NCBI GenBank assembly: GCA_018715295.1
Contig: DVLY01000150.1
Span: 1-21,187 of the forward strand
Direction: 5' to 3'
DNA length: 21,187 nt
From: Candidatus Merdimorpha stercoravium
GTDB lineage: Bacteria > Bacteroidota > Bacteroidia > Flavobacteriales > UBA1820
Of the stretch, positions 1 through 7,508 are shown one piece after another (the first letter of the stretch is position 1; each line of letters starts with the position of its first letter). A model generated the notes under the pieces. That model was given only the letters and a program-made list of their open reading frames with translations, was not told the DNA's origin and did no database searches. A program made the translations under genes and the position numbers.

Positions 1-1
1 A

Positions 2-208
2 ACGGTAAAACACAAATATGCGAAGATGCTGGGGCTGATGGTTCTTCTCGTGGCTACGGTAGTGGCCATCGGAGCGGGCTTCTCGGCGATGTTCCCCGGC
101 GGCGGGGCGGGTGTGGACTGGTTCCACGGTATCCCGGCCATAGCTTGTGCGGGCTACTGCGCGTTCCTGGCTGCACGCGCGATGATCCGCCTGCACAACA
201 AGGATTGA
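2..208 (+). CDS. C-terminal end of a small membrane protein, partial at the window edge
   Basis: The reading frame is open from base 2 to a TGA at 206-208, so the gene probably begins outside the window; an internal ATG at 26 would give only 60 residues. The visible part has two hydrophobic stretches, roughly residues 2-24 and 35-53 counted from that ATG. They are separated by a glycine-rich loop containing PGGGAGVDW, and the tail is basic (RLHNKD). This suggests two membrane helices with a cytoplasmic tail. I do not recognise the family and assign no function. It is transcribed towards the carboxyltransferase gene, and the hairpin at 277-302 separates the two. Confidence 0.5.
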   Translation, partial: TVKHKYAKMLGLMVLLVATVVAIGAGFSAMFPGGGAGVDWFHGIPAIACAGYCAFLAARAMIRLHNKD

Positions 209-276
209 TTCAATCCCTCCCTTCATTGGCAGGGAGAGGAGAAAAAAAACTTCACCTAAAGAAAGAATACTAAAAA

Positions 277-310
277 CGCGCCCCACAGGATTGTGGGGCG
301 CGCCGTTTTT
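277..310. terminator. Bidirectional intrinsic terminator
   Basis: Perfect 11-bp stem (277-287 with 292-302) and a 4-base loop. A T run follows on the plus strand (306-310), and on the minus strand the stem is followed by TTTTT (complement of 272-276). It would stop the minus-strand carboxyltransferase transcript and also the short plus-strand gene on the left. Confidence 0.85.
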
Positions 311-354
311 ACCTTCCTCCCGGAGGACATCCCCCGGAGGTATCGGGTGAAAGA

Positions 355-2223
355 TCACTTTTCGATCTCCATGATCTTGTCGTCCTGCTGCAGGCTTTGG
401 CCGACTTCGACGAAGATGCGTTTTACACGGCCGCTTACCGGGCTTTCGATGCTGTTTTCCATCTTCATGGCTTCCAACACCATCACCTGCTGACCGCTGG
501 TTACGCTGTCGCCCACCTTGACGTCGATGCTCAACACACGACCGGGCATCGGGCACTCGACCACCTCGCCGGTGATCTTGTCCTCGGCTTTCTTCTCCTC
601 GGCCTTCTTTTCCTCGGCTTTCACCTCGGGTGCAGCCTCTTTCGGACGGGCTTCCCATTCGGCTTTGCGCACCTTGGTCAGGAAGTCCTTGGCTACCAGC
701 GGGAACAGTTCGAGCAAGAGCACTTCTTTCTCATTGGCAGCCAGGCGAACCCCGCCGAATTCCTCCAGCGTAGGATTGGGCTGCATCTGATATTTGGACG
801 TGTCGTAGGGTTTTTCTTCGGGCGAACCGGTGATCTTGCGGCGGAACTCGGGGTCTACCGGCACAGGGGTCTTTCCGTACTCGCCTTTCACCAGCGCGAC
901 GAATTGGTTGGAAGTGTGCGTGTATTTCGGTTTTCCGGCACGCACGTCCAAAGCGCAGTTCACGGCCTGAGCGCCGACGATCTGGCTGGTGGGGGTTACC
1001 AACGGAGGCAGGCCGGCTGCCAAACGCACCTCGGGGATGAGTTTCATGGCATCTTCGAGGATGTCCTCGCTCTTGAGCGCTTTGAGCTGAGCCACCATGT
1101 TGGTGTACATACCACCGGGGATTTCGGCTTCCTTGACCAACAGGTTGGGAGCGGCAAAACCGAAATAGGCCTCGATCTTCTGGCAAACTTCCGTCAGTTT
1201 TTCGAAGTCTTTGGCGTTTACGGCAGCCACCGCCTGGTCGATCATGGCATCGACTTCGGCCGGAACGTCGTTCACCGAGAACGGTTTGGGGAATTTCTTG
1301 ACGGCATCGTAAGCCTCGAGTTCCTTGCGAATCTCGTAGAGGCCTTTGTTGATCTTGGCCACAGCCTCCATGTTGATGTCCATCTCTACGTCCATCTTCT
1401 TGGCGAAGACGTAGATCAACTCGACGGCCGGGGCGGCAGGACCGCCGGCGAAGTTCCAGATGTTGGTATCCACGATGTCCACGCCGGCTGCGATGGCGGC
1501 CACTACCGACGAGAGGCCGTAGCCCGGGGTGGAGTGCGTGTGGAAGTCTACCGGTACCGACAGGTTTTCCTTGAACAGTTTCACCAGTTCGTAAGCCCGG
1601 TGCGGAGGGATCAGGCCGCTCATATCCTTGATGGTAATCATGTCGGCACCCAAGGCTTCCATCTCTTTGGCCTTGCCCAGGAAATATTCGTTGGTGAAGA
1701 CTTTTTTCGGCGGTTTCGGGCCTCCGAAGAGGGCTTTGATCTTCTGGCCGAAGGTCTGCGGGGGATACTGCGGGTCGATGGTGTAGCAAACGGCGCAGTC
1801 GGCGATACCGCCGTACTTGCGGACGTATTTCACCGTCGATTTCACGTTGTCCACGTCATTGAGCGCGTCGAAGATACGCATGATGCCCAGACCGGATTCG
1901 ATGGCATTGCGGCAGAAACCTTCGATGATCTCGTCGGTGTACGGGGCATAACCGAACAGGTTGCGTCCGCGCGAAAGGGCGGTGAGCTTGGACACATCGC
2001 CGATTTCTTTCTTGATGGATTCCAGACGGGTCCAGGGGTTTTCGCTCAAATAACGCATCACCGAGTCGGGGACGGCACCGCCCCAAACCTCCATGGCGTA
2101 AAATTTGGCGTCTTTGTAGTAGCCGATGACCCGATTGATCTGTTGCTGGCTCATTCGCGTGGCGAAAGCAGACTGCTGGCCGTCGCGCAGCGTCAGATCG
2201 CGGATAAGGAGTTTTCTTGCCAT
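355..2223 (-). CDS. Biotin-dependent carboxyltransferase: oxaloacetate decarboxylase alpha / pyruvate carboxylase subunit B
   Basis: 622 residues. The N-terminal HMGL-like carboxyltransferase domain (about 1-300) starts with the metal-site motif LTLRDGQQS (D14). It has the carboxylatable lysine in ITIKDMSGL (K199) and the metal histidines in FHTHSTPG (H228, H230). A conserved PycB/OadA region follows (about 300-500), then an Ala/Lys/Glu linker with repeated AEEKK units, and a C-terminal biotinyl domain with EAMKMEN (biotin lysine about K587). The family moves CO2 between biotin and oxaloacetate/pyruvate. A sodium-pump decarboxylase would need beta and gamma subunits and a pyruvate carboxylase a biotin carboxylase subunit; neither is nearby, so the exact complex stays open and no symbol is given. 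About 17 extra residues near 158-175 (KALFGGPKPPKK) appear inserted relative to the usual domain. The gene is single, with a promoter at 2295-2302 and a terminator at 277-302. Confidence 0.9.
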   Translation of the reverse strand: MARKLLIRDLTLRDGQQSAFATRMSQQQINRVIGYYKDAKFYAMEVWGGAVPDSVMRYLSENPWTRLESIKKEIGDVSKLTALSRGRNLFGYAPYTDEIIEGFCRNAIESGLGIMRIFDALNDVDNVKSTVKYVRKYGGIADCAVCYTIDPQYPPQTFGQKIKALFGGPKPPKKVFTNEYFLGKAKEMEALGADMITIKDMSGLIPPHRAYELVKLFKENLSVPVDFHTHSTPGYGLSSVVAAIAAGVDIVDTNIWNFAGGPAAPAVELIYVFAKKMDVEMDINMEAVAKINKGLYEIRKELEAYDAVKKFPKPFSVNDVPAEVDAMIDQAVAAVNAKDFEKLTEVCQKIEAYFGFAAPNLLVKEAEIPGGMYTNMVAQLKALKSEDILEDAMKLIPEVRLAAGLPPLVTPTSQIVGAQAVNCALDVRAGKPKYTHTSNQFVALVKGEYGKTPVPVDPEFRRKITGSPEEKPYDTSKYQMQPNPTLEEFGGVRLAANEKEVLLLELFPLVAKDFLTKVRKAEWEARPKEAAPEVKAEEKKAEEKKAEDKITGEVVECPMPGRVLSIDVKVGDSVTSGQQVMVLEAMKMENSIESPVSGRVKRIFVEVGQSLQQDDKIMEIEK

Positions 2224-2294
2224 AATAGTTTTATTTTAAGCGTTTTAAGGTTTTCTTTTTCCGGCAACGGACATAAAAACAATCCGCCGCCCTG

Positions 2295-2330
2295 CAAATA
2301 TATCAATAAACCGGGTTAGCTTCCACCAAA
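2295..2330 (-). promoter_or_regulatory. Promoter of the carboxyltransferase gene
   Basis: The minus strand reads TATATTTG (2302 to 2295), a full match to the Bacteroidota -7 box TAnnTTTG. A TTTTG lies at 2330-2327, but the 24-base spacing is longer than usual, so the -33 element is doubtful. The predicted leader is about 68 bases. Confidence 0.5.
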
Positions 2331-2445
2331 ACAGGACATTATTTTTTCTTCCGAGGGAAAAATATCGTACCGGCACCCAAACAACCGGCACGATGAGAAA
2401 AAACATTCCCTTGCCCGGAGAATGCCGCCATGTCGTCAAAAAACG

Positions 2446-2475
2446 TTGTACAGCTCGAAAAGATTGTTATATTTG
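2446..2475 (+). promoter_or_regulatory. Promoter of the POT transporter gene; fixes its start codon
   Basis: TTG (2446-2448), 19 bases, then TATATTTG (2468-2475): a full match in sequence and spacing to the Bacteroidota promoter. Transcription would begin near 2479. It lies inside the longest open frame, which begins at 2430, so that upstream ATG cannot be used from this promoter and the ATG at 2511 is the start. Confidence 0.8.
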
Positions 2476-2510
2476 CAACCAATCTATCAACACTAACAAC
2501 TACACCACTT

Positions 2511-4016
2511 ATGAGAGGACAACCCAAAGGCCTTATCGCCGCCGCGTTGGCGAACATGGGCGAACGTTTCGGATTTTACACCATGATGGCGATCCTGACC
2601 CTTTTCCTGATGTCGAAATTCGGCATCGACGGGGAAAGCGCCGGAAAGATCTACTCTTTCTTCTATACATCGATCTATATTTTGGCCGTGGTGGGAGGTC
2701 TGATCGCCGACCGCACCCGCAACTACAAAGGCACCATCACCGCCGGTATCCTGATCATGACCTTGGGATACGTCATTCTGACCATCCCATCCATCACCTC
2801 GAAAGCCATCATCGTCGGCGCCCTGATGGTCATCGCATTCGGCAACGGCCTGTTCAAGGGCAACCTGCAGGCACTTGTCGGCCAACTCTACGACAACGAG
2901 AAATACGGGAAACTGCGCGACACCGGTTTCCAGATCTTCTACATGTTCATCAACATCGGCGGCATGTTCGCCCCGATGGCCGCCGTGGGAGTACGCAACT
3001 GGTGGCTGCGCACACAAGGCTTCGCCTACAACTCCGACCTGTCCGCCCTGTGCCACCAGTTCAACAACGGAACGATGGCTCCCGAAGTGGTAGAAGGTCG
3101 TTTTTCCGAACTGGCCGCCCAGGTAAGCCTCAACGGTGCTCCGACCGACATAGCCGCCTTTGCCCAGAACTACCTCGAGGCCTTCAACACCGGATTCCAC
3201 TATGCATTCGGCGTGGCCATCCTCGCCATGCTCATCTCCCTGGTGATCTTCGTAACCAACCGCCGCAACCTGCCCGACCCGGCTGCCAAAGCCGTATCGA
3301 AGGAGGGCAAACCGTCCAAAGCCGAAATCCAACAGTCGGCCAAGGAGATCAAACAGCGTCTTTACGCCCTGTTCGCCGTATTTGCCATCGTGATCTTCTT
3401 CTGGTTCTCGTTCCACCAGAACGGACTGACCCTGACGCTCTTCGCACAGGACTACACCCGGCTCACCCTCTTCGGCTTCCCCATTTCGGCCGAACTGTTC
3501 CAGTCGATGAACCCCTTCTGCGTGGTCTTCCTCACCCCGATCGTCATCTGGGTATTCAGCGTACTGCGCAAAAAAGACCGCGAACCCTCCACGCCCAAGA
3601 AGATCGCCATCGGTATGGGCATCGCCGCACTGGCCTACGTGATCATGGCCATCGGTTCGATCGGCCTGCCGACGCTCTCCGAAGTGCAGGCTCAGGGAGG
3701 ACTGACCCCTGCGGAACGCGTAACGCCCTGGCTGCTGCTGATCACCTACCTTATCCTCACGGTAGCCGAACTGTTCATCTCGCCGCTGGGTCTTTCGTTC
3801 GTCTCGAAAGTAGCGCCGGCCAAACTCCAGGGCCTGATGCAGGGATTCTGGCTGGGGGCTACCGCCGCGGGCAATGCGCTGCTCTTCCTCGGACCGATCC
3901 TCTACAAGCATATCTCCATCTCCGCAACCTGGACCGTCTTCGTGGTGGTTTGCTTCATCTCGATGAGCGCCATGCTGGCGATGGTCAAATGGCTCGAAAG
4001 AGTTACCGAACAATAA
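2511..4016 (+). CDS. POT/PTR-family (MFS) di-/tripeptide transporter
   Basis: 501 residues from the ATG at 2511. This start follows the promoter at 2446-2475 and gives the natural N-terminus MRGQPKGLIAAALANMGERF. Family marks are GERFGFY in helix 1, the GGLIADRTRNYKG loop between helices 2 and 3, and FYMFINIGGMFAPM in the PTR2 signature region. The rest is a run of hydrophobic helices typical of a 12-14-helix inner-membrane MFS protein, with long hydrophilic loops about residues 165-215 and 245-285. POT proteins take up small peptides with protons. The canonical helix-1 motif is ExxER; here it reads NMGER, so the first glutamate is replaced by asparagine. The gene stands alone, divergent from the carboxyltransferase, and ends at a long hairpin. 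Confidence 0.9.
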   Translation: MRGQPKGLIAAALANMGERFGFYTMMAILTLFLMSKFGIDGESAGKIYSFFYTSIYILAVVGGLIADRTRNYKGTITAGILIMTLGYVILTIPSITSKAIIVGALMVIAFGNGLFKGNLQALVGQLYDNEKYGKLRDTGFQIFYMFINIGGMFAPMAAVGVRNWWLRTQGFAYNSDLSALCHQFNNGTMAPEVVEGRFSELAAQVSLNGAPTDIAAFAQNYLEAFNTGFHYAFGVAILAMLISLVIFVTNRRNLPDPAAKAVSKEGKPSKAEIQQSAKEIKQRLYALFAVFAIVIFFWFSFHQNGLTLTLFAQDYTRLTLFGFPISAELFQSMNPFCVVFLTPIVIWVFSVLRKKDREPSTPKKIAIGMGIAALAYVIMAIGSIGLPTLSEVQAQGGLTPAERVTPWLLLITYLILTVAELFISPLGLSFVSKVAPAKLQGLMQGFWLGATAAGNALLFLGPILYKHISISATWTVFVVVCFISMSAMLAMVKWLERVTEQ

Positions 4017-4022
4017 CGCCCA

Positions 4023-4091
4023 CAGAGGCCTGTTAAAACGGGGAAGGGGCTGCGCCGAGCGCAGCCCCTTCCCCGTTTTAACAAGCCTCTG
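4023..4091. terminator. Very long hairpin shared by convergent genes, probable bidirectional terminator
   Basis: Arms 4023-4055 and 4059-4091 pair over 33 positions with one C-A mismatch (4030 with 4084) and a 3-base loop; the inner 25 pairs (4031-4055) are perfect. The GC-rich core is flanked by paired TTTTAACA/TGTTAAAA, so each strand carries a short T tract after the core. It sits between the ends of the plus-strand transporter and the minus-strand propeller gene. Confidence 0.75.
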
Positions 4092-4203
4092 AATTGTCCG
4101 CCGAAGGATTTATTTTTTCCCAAAACCCTCGCCCCGCGACGCCGCATCTCCAGATACGCGCCGACCCGGAGGTTGTCTGAAAGTTCTCCGAGAGACGTCC
4201 TGG

Positions 4204-5349
4204 CTATTTGTAGTCGAAATCGAAAAGTACCGGATTGGCATCGTCCGGATCGGCACACCGGGCGACCAAAGCCGCCGCCTGCCGATAAGTTTGCGTTCCT
4301 TGGCTGTCGGGATGCCTGTCCAGGTCTTCGGCCAACCGGGCCATCGAAGTCCATGCCACAAAACCGTCGTCCGAACGGTTGGCATAGGAAAGGAACAGGC
4401 AGGGCTGTTGGTCGTTGAAGGTAATGTCGTCCACTACCTGAGCTTTCCCGTCCGTCATATCGTACACCGCAGTAGTCTTCTCGGAGAGATCGTGCACGTA
4501 CCACAAGGCCTGCCGGTCCACCAGCGCCAAAAAGGCCAGATGCCGCGCCGAACCGGTCAGTCTCCATATTTTGAGCGCCGAATTGGGCTGCAGCAGATAG
4601 GGATACCCGTGTTCCTTCACGGCACTCTCTTCCTCCGATGCGCCGAGAGCCCGGCTATCGTCCACCAAGTGCCCGGGCTGAACTTCTTTTCCCCCAAAGC
4701 ACCACACATCGTTCGCACACACGCCATCCTGAAAAAGGACCTCCGCTCCCGCCTGAACGAAAGCAAATCCCTTTCGGAAATGATGCCGTTGCCCTCTTTC
4801 GACAAAATACCGGCCGTCCTCCCCGTTGCGCTCCAGCAGACAAACCACCCCTTGCGGGGAGTCCGAGGCCAACAGGATCCGCCCCCCGCTCAACAAGCGC
4901 ACATACGTCCCATTGTCCGCCATATGCACCGTCTTTTCATATTCTCCTTCCAAGGAGTAGAAATGCAGCCGCTGGTAGTCCAAAATGACCACTTGCCGGT
5001 CATCGACATCGAAGTCCAAAAGCCGGCCGTATTCTCCCGGTCCTGCGCCGCGTCCGGCGATCCGCCCGAGGAAACGTCCCTGCGCATCGAACACCGAAAG
5101 CTGGTCGCTTCGGTCGCTTATGTAGTACCTTCCGTCGTTTTTGACCACCTTTACCACCGCCCCTACCAACGACGAATCGCCGGTCTGAAGCGGGATCAGG
5201 CGGTAGCGGGACAGGATGGACGACAACCGTACCTTCCCTTCGACCGGGACGGGATCAGGGAAAATCGCCCCCTCCCCGCGGGACTCACCTCCCCCTGCGC
5301 AAGCGGCCAATACCGGCAGCAAGCACCCCCACAAAAACGCCCTTTTCAT
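4204..5349 (-). CDS. Six-bladed beta-propeller lipoprotein
   Basis: 381 residues from the ATG at 5349; a GTG nine bases upstream is possible but less likely. The N-terminus MKRAFLWGCLLPVLAAC is a lipoprotein signal with lipobox LAAC (C17). The body has repeated propeller-like strands, such as YYISDRSDQLSVFDAQGRFL followed by GRGAGPGEYG, which is characteristic of the Bacteroidota six-bladed (NHL-like) propeller lipoproteins. These are surface or periplasmic proteins, often found beside NVEALA peptides and thioredoxin-like lipoproteins; no enzyme activity is assigned. It follows the SMP-30 gene after 113 bases in which I see no clear promoter, so it may be the last gene of that transcript. The C-terminus (about residues 330-381) is charged and has no recognisable domain. 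Confidence 0.8.
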   Translation of the reverse strand: MKRAFLWGCLLPVLAACAGGGESRGEGAIFPDPVPVEGKVRLSSILSRYRLIPLQTGDSSLVGAVVKVVKNDGRYYISDRSDQLSVFDAQGRFLGRIAGRGAGPGEYGRLLDFDVDDRQVVILDYQRLHFYSLEGEYEKTVHMADNGTYVRLLSGGRILLASDSPQGVVCLLERNGEDGRYFVERGQRHHFRKGFAFVQAGAEVLFQDGVCANDVWCFGGKEVQPGHLVDDSRALGASEEESAVKEHGYPYLLQPNSALKIWRLTGSARHLAFLALVDRQALWYVHDLSEKTTAVYDMTDGKAQVVDDITFNDQQPCLFLSYANRSDDGFVAWTSMARLAEDLDRHPDSQGTQTYRQAAALVARCADPDDANPVLFDFDYK

Positions 5350-5462
5350 ACCCGACACATTTTGTTAAAAACCTGTTTTTCAGAAAAACCCACTGCCTGC
5401 CTTTCGGACTTTTATCCCCGCGTTCCGAGGCAGCACCTCCGAAAAGACAACTCTCCGCCCCC

Positions 5463-6338
5463 TCAGAACGAAAGCTCGTGCTTATTGACGTAGATCACCT
5501 CGAAACATCCCCGGTCGGCCATCGTAATGTAGGCCGCGATGTCCTTTTCCAGCTCGATCAGCGTCAGGTTGGAGCACTTCTTGCCCGTCAGCGGCACTTC
5601 GACCACCTGCCGGCCCTGGGGAGAAAACACCACGACCGTTCCCTTTTCATGCCGCGTAAGCCATAAGCGGCCATTGCTGTCGCAGCGCATCCCGTCCATC
5701 CCGAAATCGTCGAAATGATGGAACAAACGCTTGTTTTCCAAGGTTCCGTCGGCCTTTATGTCGTACACCCACACGTTTCTTTGCGCCGATTCGTTGACGT
5801 ACAACCGCCGCCCGTCCGGAGAGACCTCGATCCCGTTGGTAGTGCCCATCTCCCCCTCCAACAGCGAAACGCTGCCGTCCGGACGGATCATCCAGAGTTG
5901 CCCCCGGGAGTTTTTCCAATCCGGGTCGGACGCGTACAGGATACCCGTAGCGGGCGAAATAGCCAGGTCGTTGGGCTGGTTCATCGTCTCCTGACGGGCG
6001 AATACCTCGGGGGTGCGTTCGCCTTTTTTTATCCGCAGGATGTTGTGCCCCGTGTAGTCCGCAATGTACATGTGGCCCGCAGCATCGAATACGATCCCGT
6101 TGCCCACCGAACCTTCCGGCAGACGGGCGAACAGTTCGGCCTGCCCGTCGCGAAGGATCCCGATGGTCCCCTGCTCCTTGTAGTTGCACGCATAGATGTT
6201 TCCCTGGGCATCGTGCGCCGCGCCTTCGATCCCGGTGGTAAAGGTCCACTCGGGCAGCAAATCCTCGCTCTGGCTTTCCTGTGCCGAAAGCGGCGCAACG
6301 GCCAGTGCGCACGCCATCAAAAATACATACCGTTTCAT
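5463..6338 (-). CDS. Secreted SMP-30/gluconolactonase-like beta-propeller protein
   Basis: 291 residues from the ATG at 6338. This start is chosen because it opens a good signal peptide (MKRYVFLMACALAVAPLSA, cleavage near residue 19); the open frame continues upstream without one. The likely metal ligands of the SMP-30 fold are in place: E38 in TGIEGAAHD, N123 in NQPNDLAIS, N168 in TTNGIEVSPDGRRLYV, and D215 in MDGMRCDSNGRLWL. Members are calcium- or zinc-dependent lactonases acting on sugar lactones. This copy should act in the periplasm or outside the cell. It lies 82 bases after the hydrolase gene on the same strand; a weak -7-like TAACATTG is on the minus strand at 6373-6366. The substrate cannot be told from sequence. 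Confidence 0.82.
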   Translation of the reverse strand: MKRYVFLMACALAVAPLSAQESQSEDLLPEWTFTTGIEGAAHDAQGNIYACNYKEQGTIGILRDGQAELFARLPEGSVGNGIVFDAAGHMYIADYTGHNILRIKKGERTPEVFARQETMNQPNDLAISPATGILYASDPDWKNSRGQLWMIRPDGSVSLLEGEMGTTNGIEVSPDGRRLYVNESAQRNVWVYDIKADGTLENKRLFHHFDDFGMDGMRCDSNGRLWLTRHEKGTVVVFSPQGRQVVEVPLTGKKCSNLTLIELEKDIAAYITMADRGCFEVIYVNKHELSF

Positions 6339-6420
6339 CTTTTTATTTTCCTTGGTTTTACGTTGCAATGTTACGCCCCTTCGCCTGCCACCGCACCCGG
6401 ACGGGAACGGGAAAGGAGCC

Positions 6421-7386
6421 TCACGGCCGCGCCACCGTGCGGACAAAAGCCGCCACCAAGGGCACAAACTCGGGATGCAGGGGCAAGGTCGGGTCCATGT
6501 ACGTCTTGATGAGCTGCGCCTGACGGTCGAGCGTATCGGTCTGCTTGAGCACATGGTTCATCCCCCGGATCACCGCCCGCCGCGCCGAAGGACGGGCCGC
6601 ACACAGGCTGTCGGCATCGGCCAGCGACACCTGCAAGTCCTTGTCGCCCTGCACCACCAGCACCGGACAGACCACCCGGGCGATGAGCTGCCCCGGGTCG
6701 TACCCGAACCACGAGATCAGATACGGCTGCACCGAGGGGCGAAACAGACTGGACCACTGCGGCAGGATTTCCCGGCCGAGCCGATGCCCCGCCTGCAACG
6801 AATCGATCATCGGGGCGGCTGCCGCCAACAGCAAGGGCGACTGATGCCCCAACTGCTCCTTGAGCAGCCGGTCGGCACGCCGACCGGCACCGGCCACCGA
6901 GACCAATCCGTCCACCTGTGGATTGTCCTGGGCCGCAGCCAAAGCCACCAGCGAACCTTCCGAATGACCCAGGACTACCACCGAGGAAAAACGCGGGTCG
7001 TCCGCATACCGGGCCACCCAGCCCTTGAGGTCGTCCACGTAGTCCTCGAAGCGCAACTGCTCTTCCTGCAATCCGGCCACCTTGCTCGCACCGATGCCCC
7101 GCTTGTCGTACCGCAGGGTTGCAATGCCCTGCCCGGCCAGGCCTTCGGCCGTCATGCGCAGGCTGTTGTTTTCCATCTGCGGGTTGTTCCCGTCGCGGTC
7201 GGTCGGCCCGCTGCCCGCCACCAGGATCACCATCGGCACCGCCCGCGAAGCGGTCCCCTCCGGCAGGAGCAGGGTTCCCCGGATGCGGATGCTGTCATTG
7301 ACCGCCAGTTCCACATTTTCCTCGACGCCCGCTGCCCCGCAACCCAGCGCCGCAGCGAGAGCCATCACAAGCAAGATCTTTCTCAT
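6421..7386 (-). CDS. Alpha/beta hydrolase with N-terminal signal
   Basis: 321 residues. The N-terminus MRKILLVMALAAALGC is a signal sequence; ALGC is a weak lipobox, so the protein may be a lipoprotein or a plain secreted protein. The conserved oxyanion-region motif VAGSGPTDRDGN (about 55-67) is typical of secreted serine hydrolases of this class. The nucleophile elbow is GHSEGS (S142), the acid lies in QGDKD (D250 or D248), and the histidine in GMNHVLK (H278). This completes the triad, so it is probably active on esters or similar bonds outside the cytoplasm; the substrate is unknown. It is first in the minus-strand group with the SMP-30 protein, a pairing that could act on lactones and esters of one substrate (inference). 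Confidence 0.85.
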   Translation of the reverse strand: MRKILLVMALAAALGCGAAGVEENVELAVNDSIRIRGTLLLPEGTASRAVPMVILVAGSGPTDRDGNNPQMENNSLRMTAEGLAGQGIATLRYDKRGIGASKVAGLQEEQLRFEDYVDDLKGWVARYADDPRFSSVVVLGHSEGSLVALAAAQDNPQVDGLVSVAGAGRRADRLLKEQLGHQSPLLLAAAAPMIDSLQAGHRLGREILPQWSSLFRPSVQPYLISWFGYDPGQLIARVVCPVLVVQGDKDLQVSLADADSLCAARPSARRAVIRGMNHVLKQTDTLDRQAQLIKTYMDPTLPLHPEFVPLVAAFVRTVARP

Positions 7387-7415
7387 GACTTTCCGTCGTT
7401 ATTTTTCCCTGCGGA

Positions 7416-7445
7416 CAAATGTACTGTTTTTTCCGGGCGGCGCAG
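7416..7445 (-). promoter_or_regulatory. Promoter of the hydrolase gene group
   Basis: Minus-strand TACATTTG (7423 to 7416) fully matches the -7 box. CTG instead of TTG lies 19 bases further upstream, so the -33 element is weak. The predicted leader is about 26 bases. Confidence 0.5.
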
Positions 7446-7453
7446 CCGCCCGG
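7433..7453. repeat. Perfect inverted repeat midway between divergent promoters
   Basis: A 9-bp stem (7433-7441 with 7445-7453) with loop GCA. It sits between the -7 boxes of the hydrolase (7416-7423) and C11 peptidase (7470-7477) promoters and covers the positions where the -33 elements should be. No T run follows on either strand, so it does not look like a terminator. Confidence 0.6.
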
Positions 7454-7469
7454 TTCCGAAGATAATTCG

Positions 7470-7477
7470 TACTTTTG
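7470..7477 (+). promoter_or_regulatory. -7 promoter box of the C11 peptidase gene
   Basis: TACTTTTG matches TAnnTTTG, 31 bases before the ATG at 7509. No TTG is present at the expected -33 distance. Confidence 0.45.
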
Positions 7478-7508
7478 ACTCTCAACCCGACCTCTTCGGC
7501 ATCCAACG

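Noticed and set aside
397..2319. 640-codon plus-strand open frame opposite the carboxyltransferase
   Set aside because: It mirrors the minus-strand gene codon by codon, has no recognisable domain, and is explained by GC-rich third positions.
2493..4013. 506-codon minus-strand open frame opposite the POT transporter
   Set aside because: Very rich in His, Gly, Asp and Glu, as expected for the antisense of a membrane protein gene; the plus strand carries a complete POT protein.
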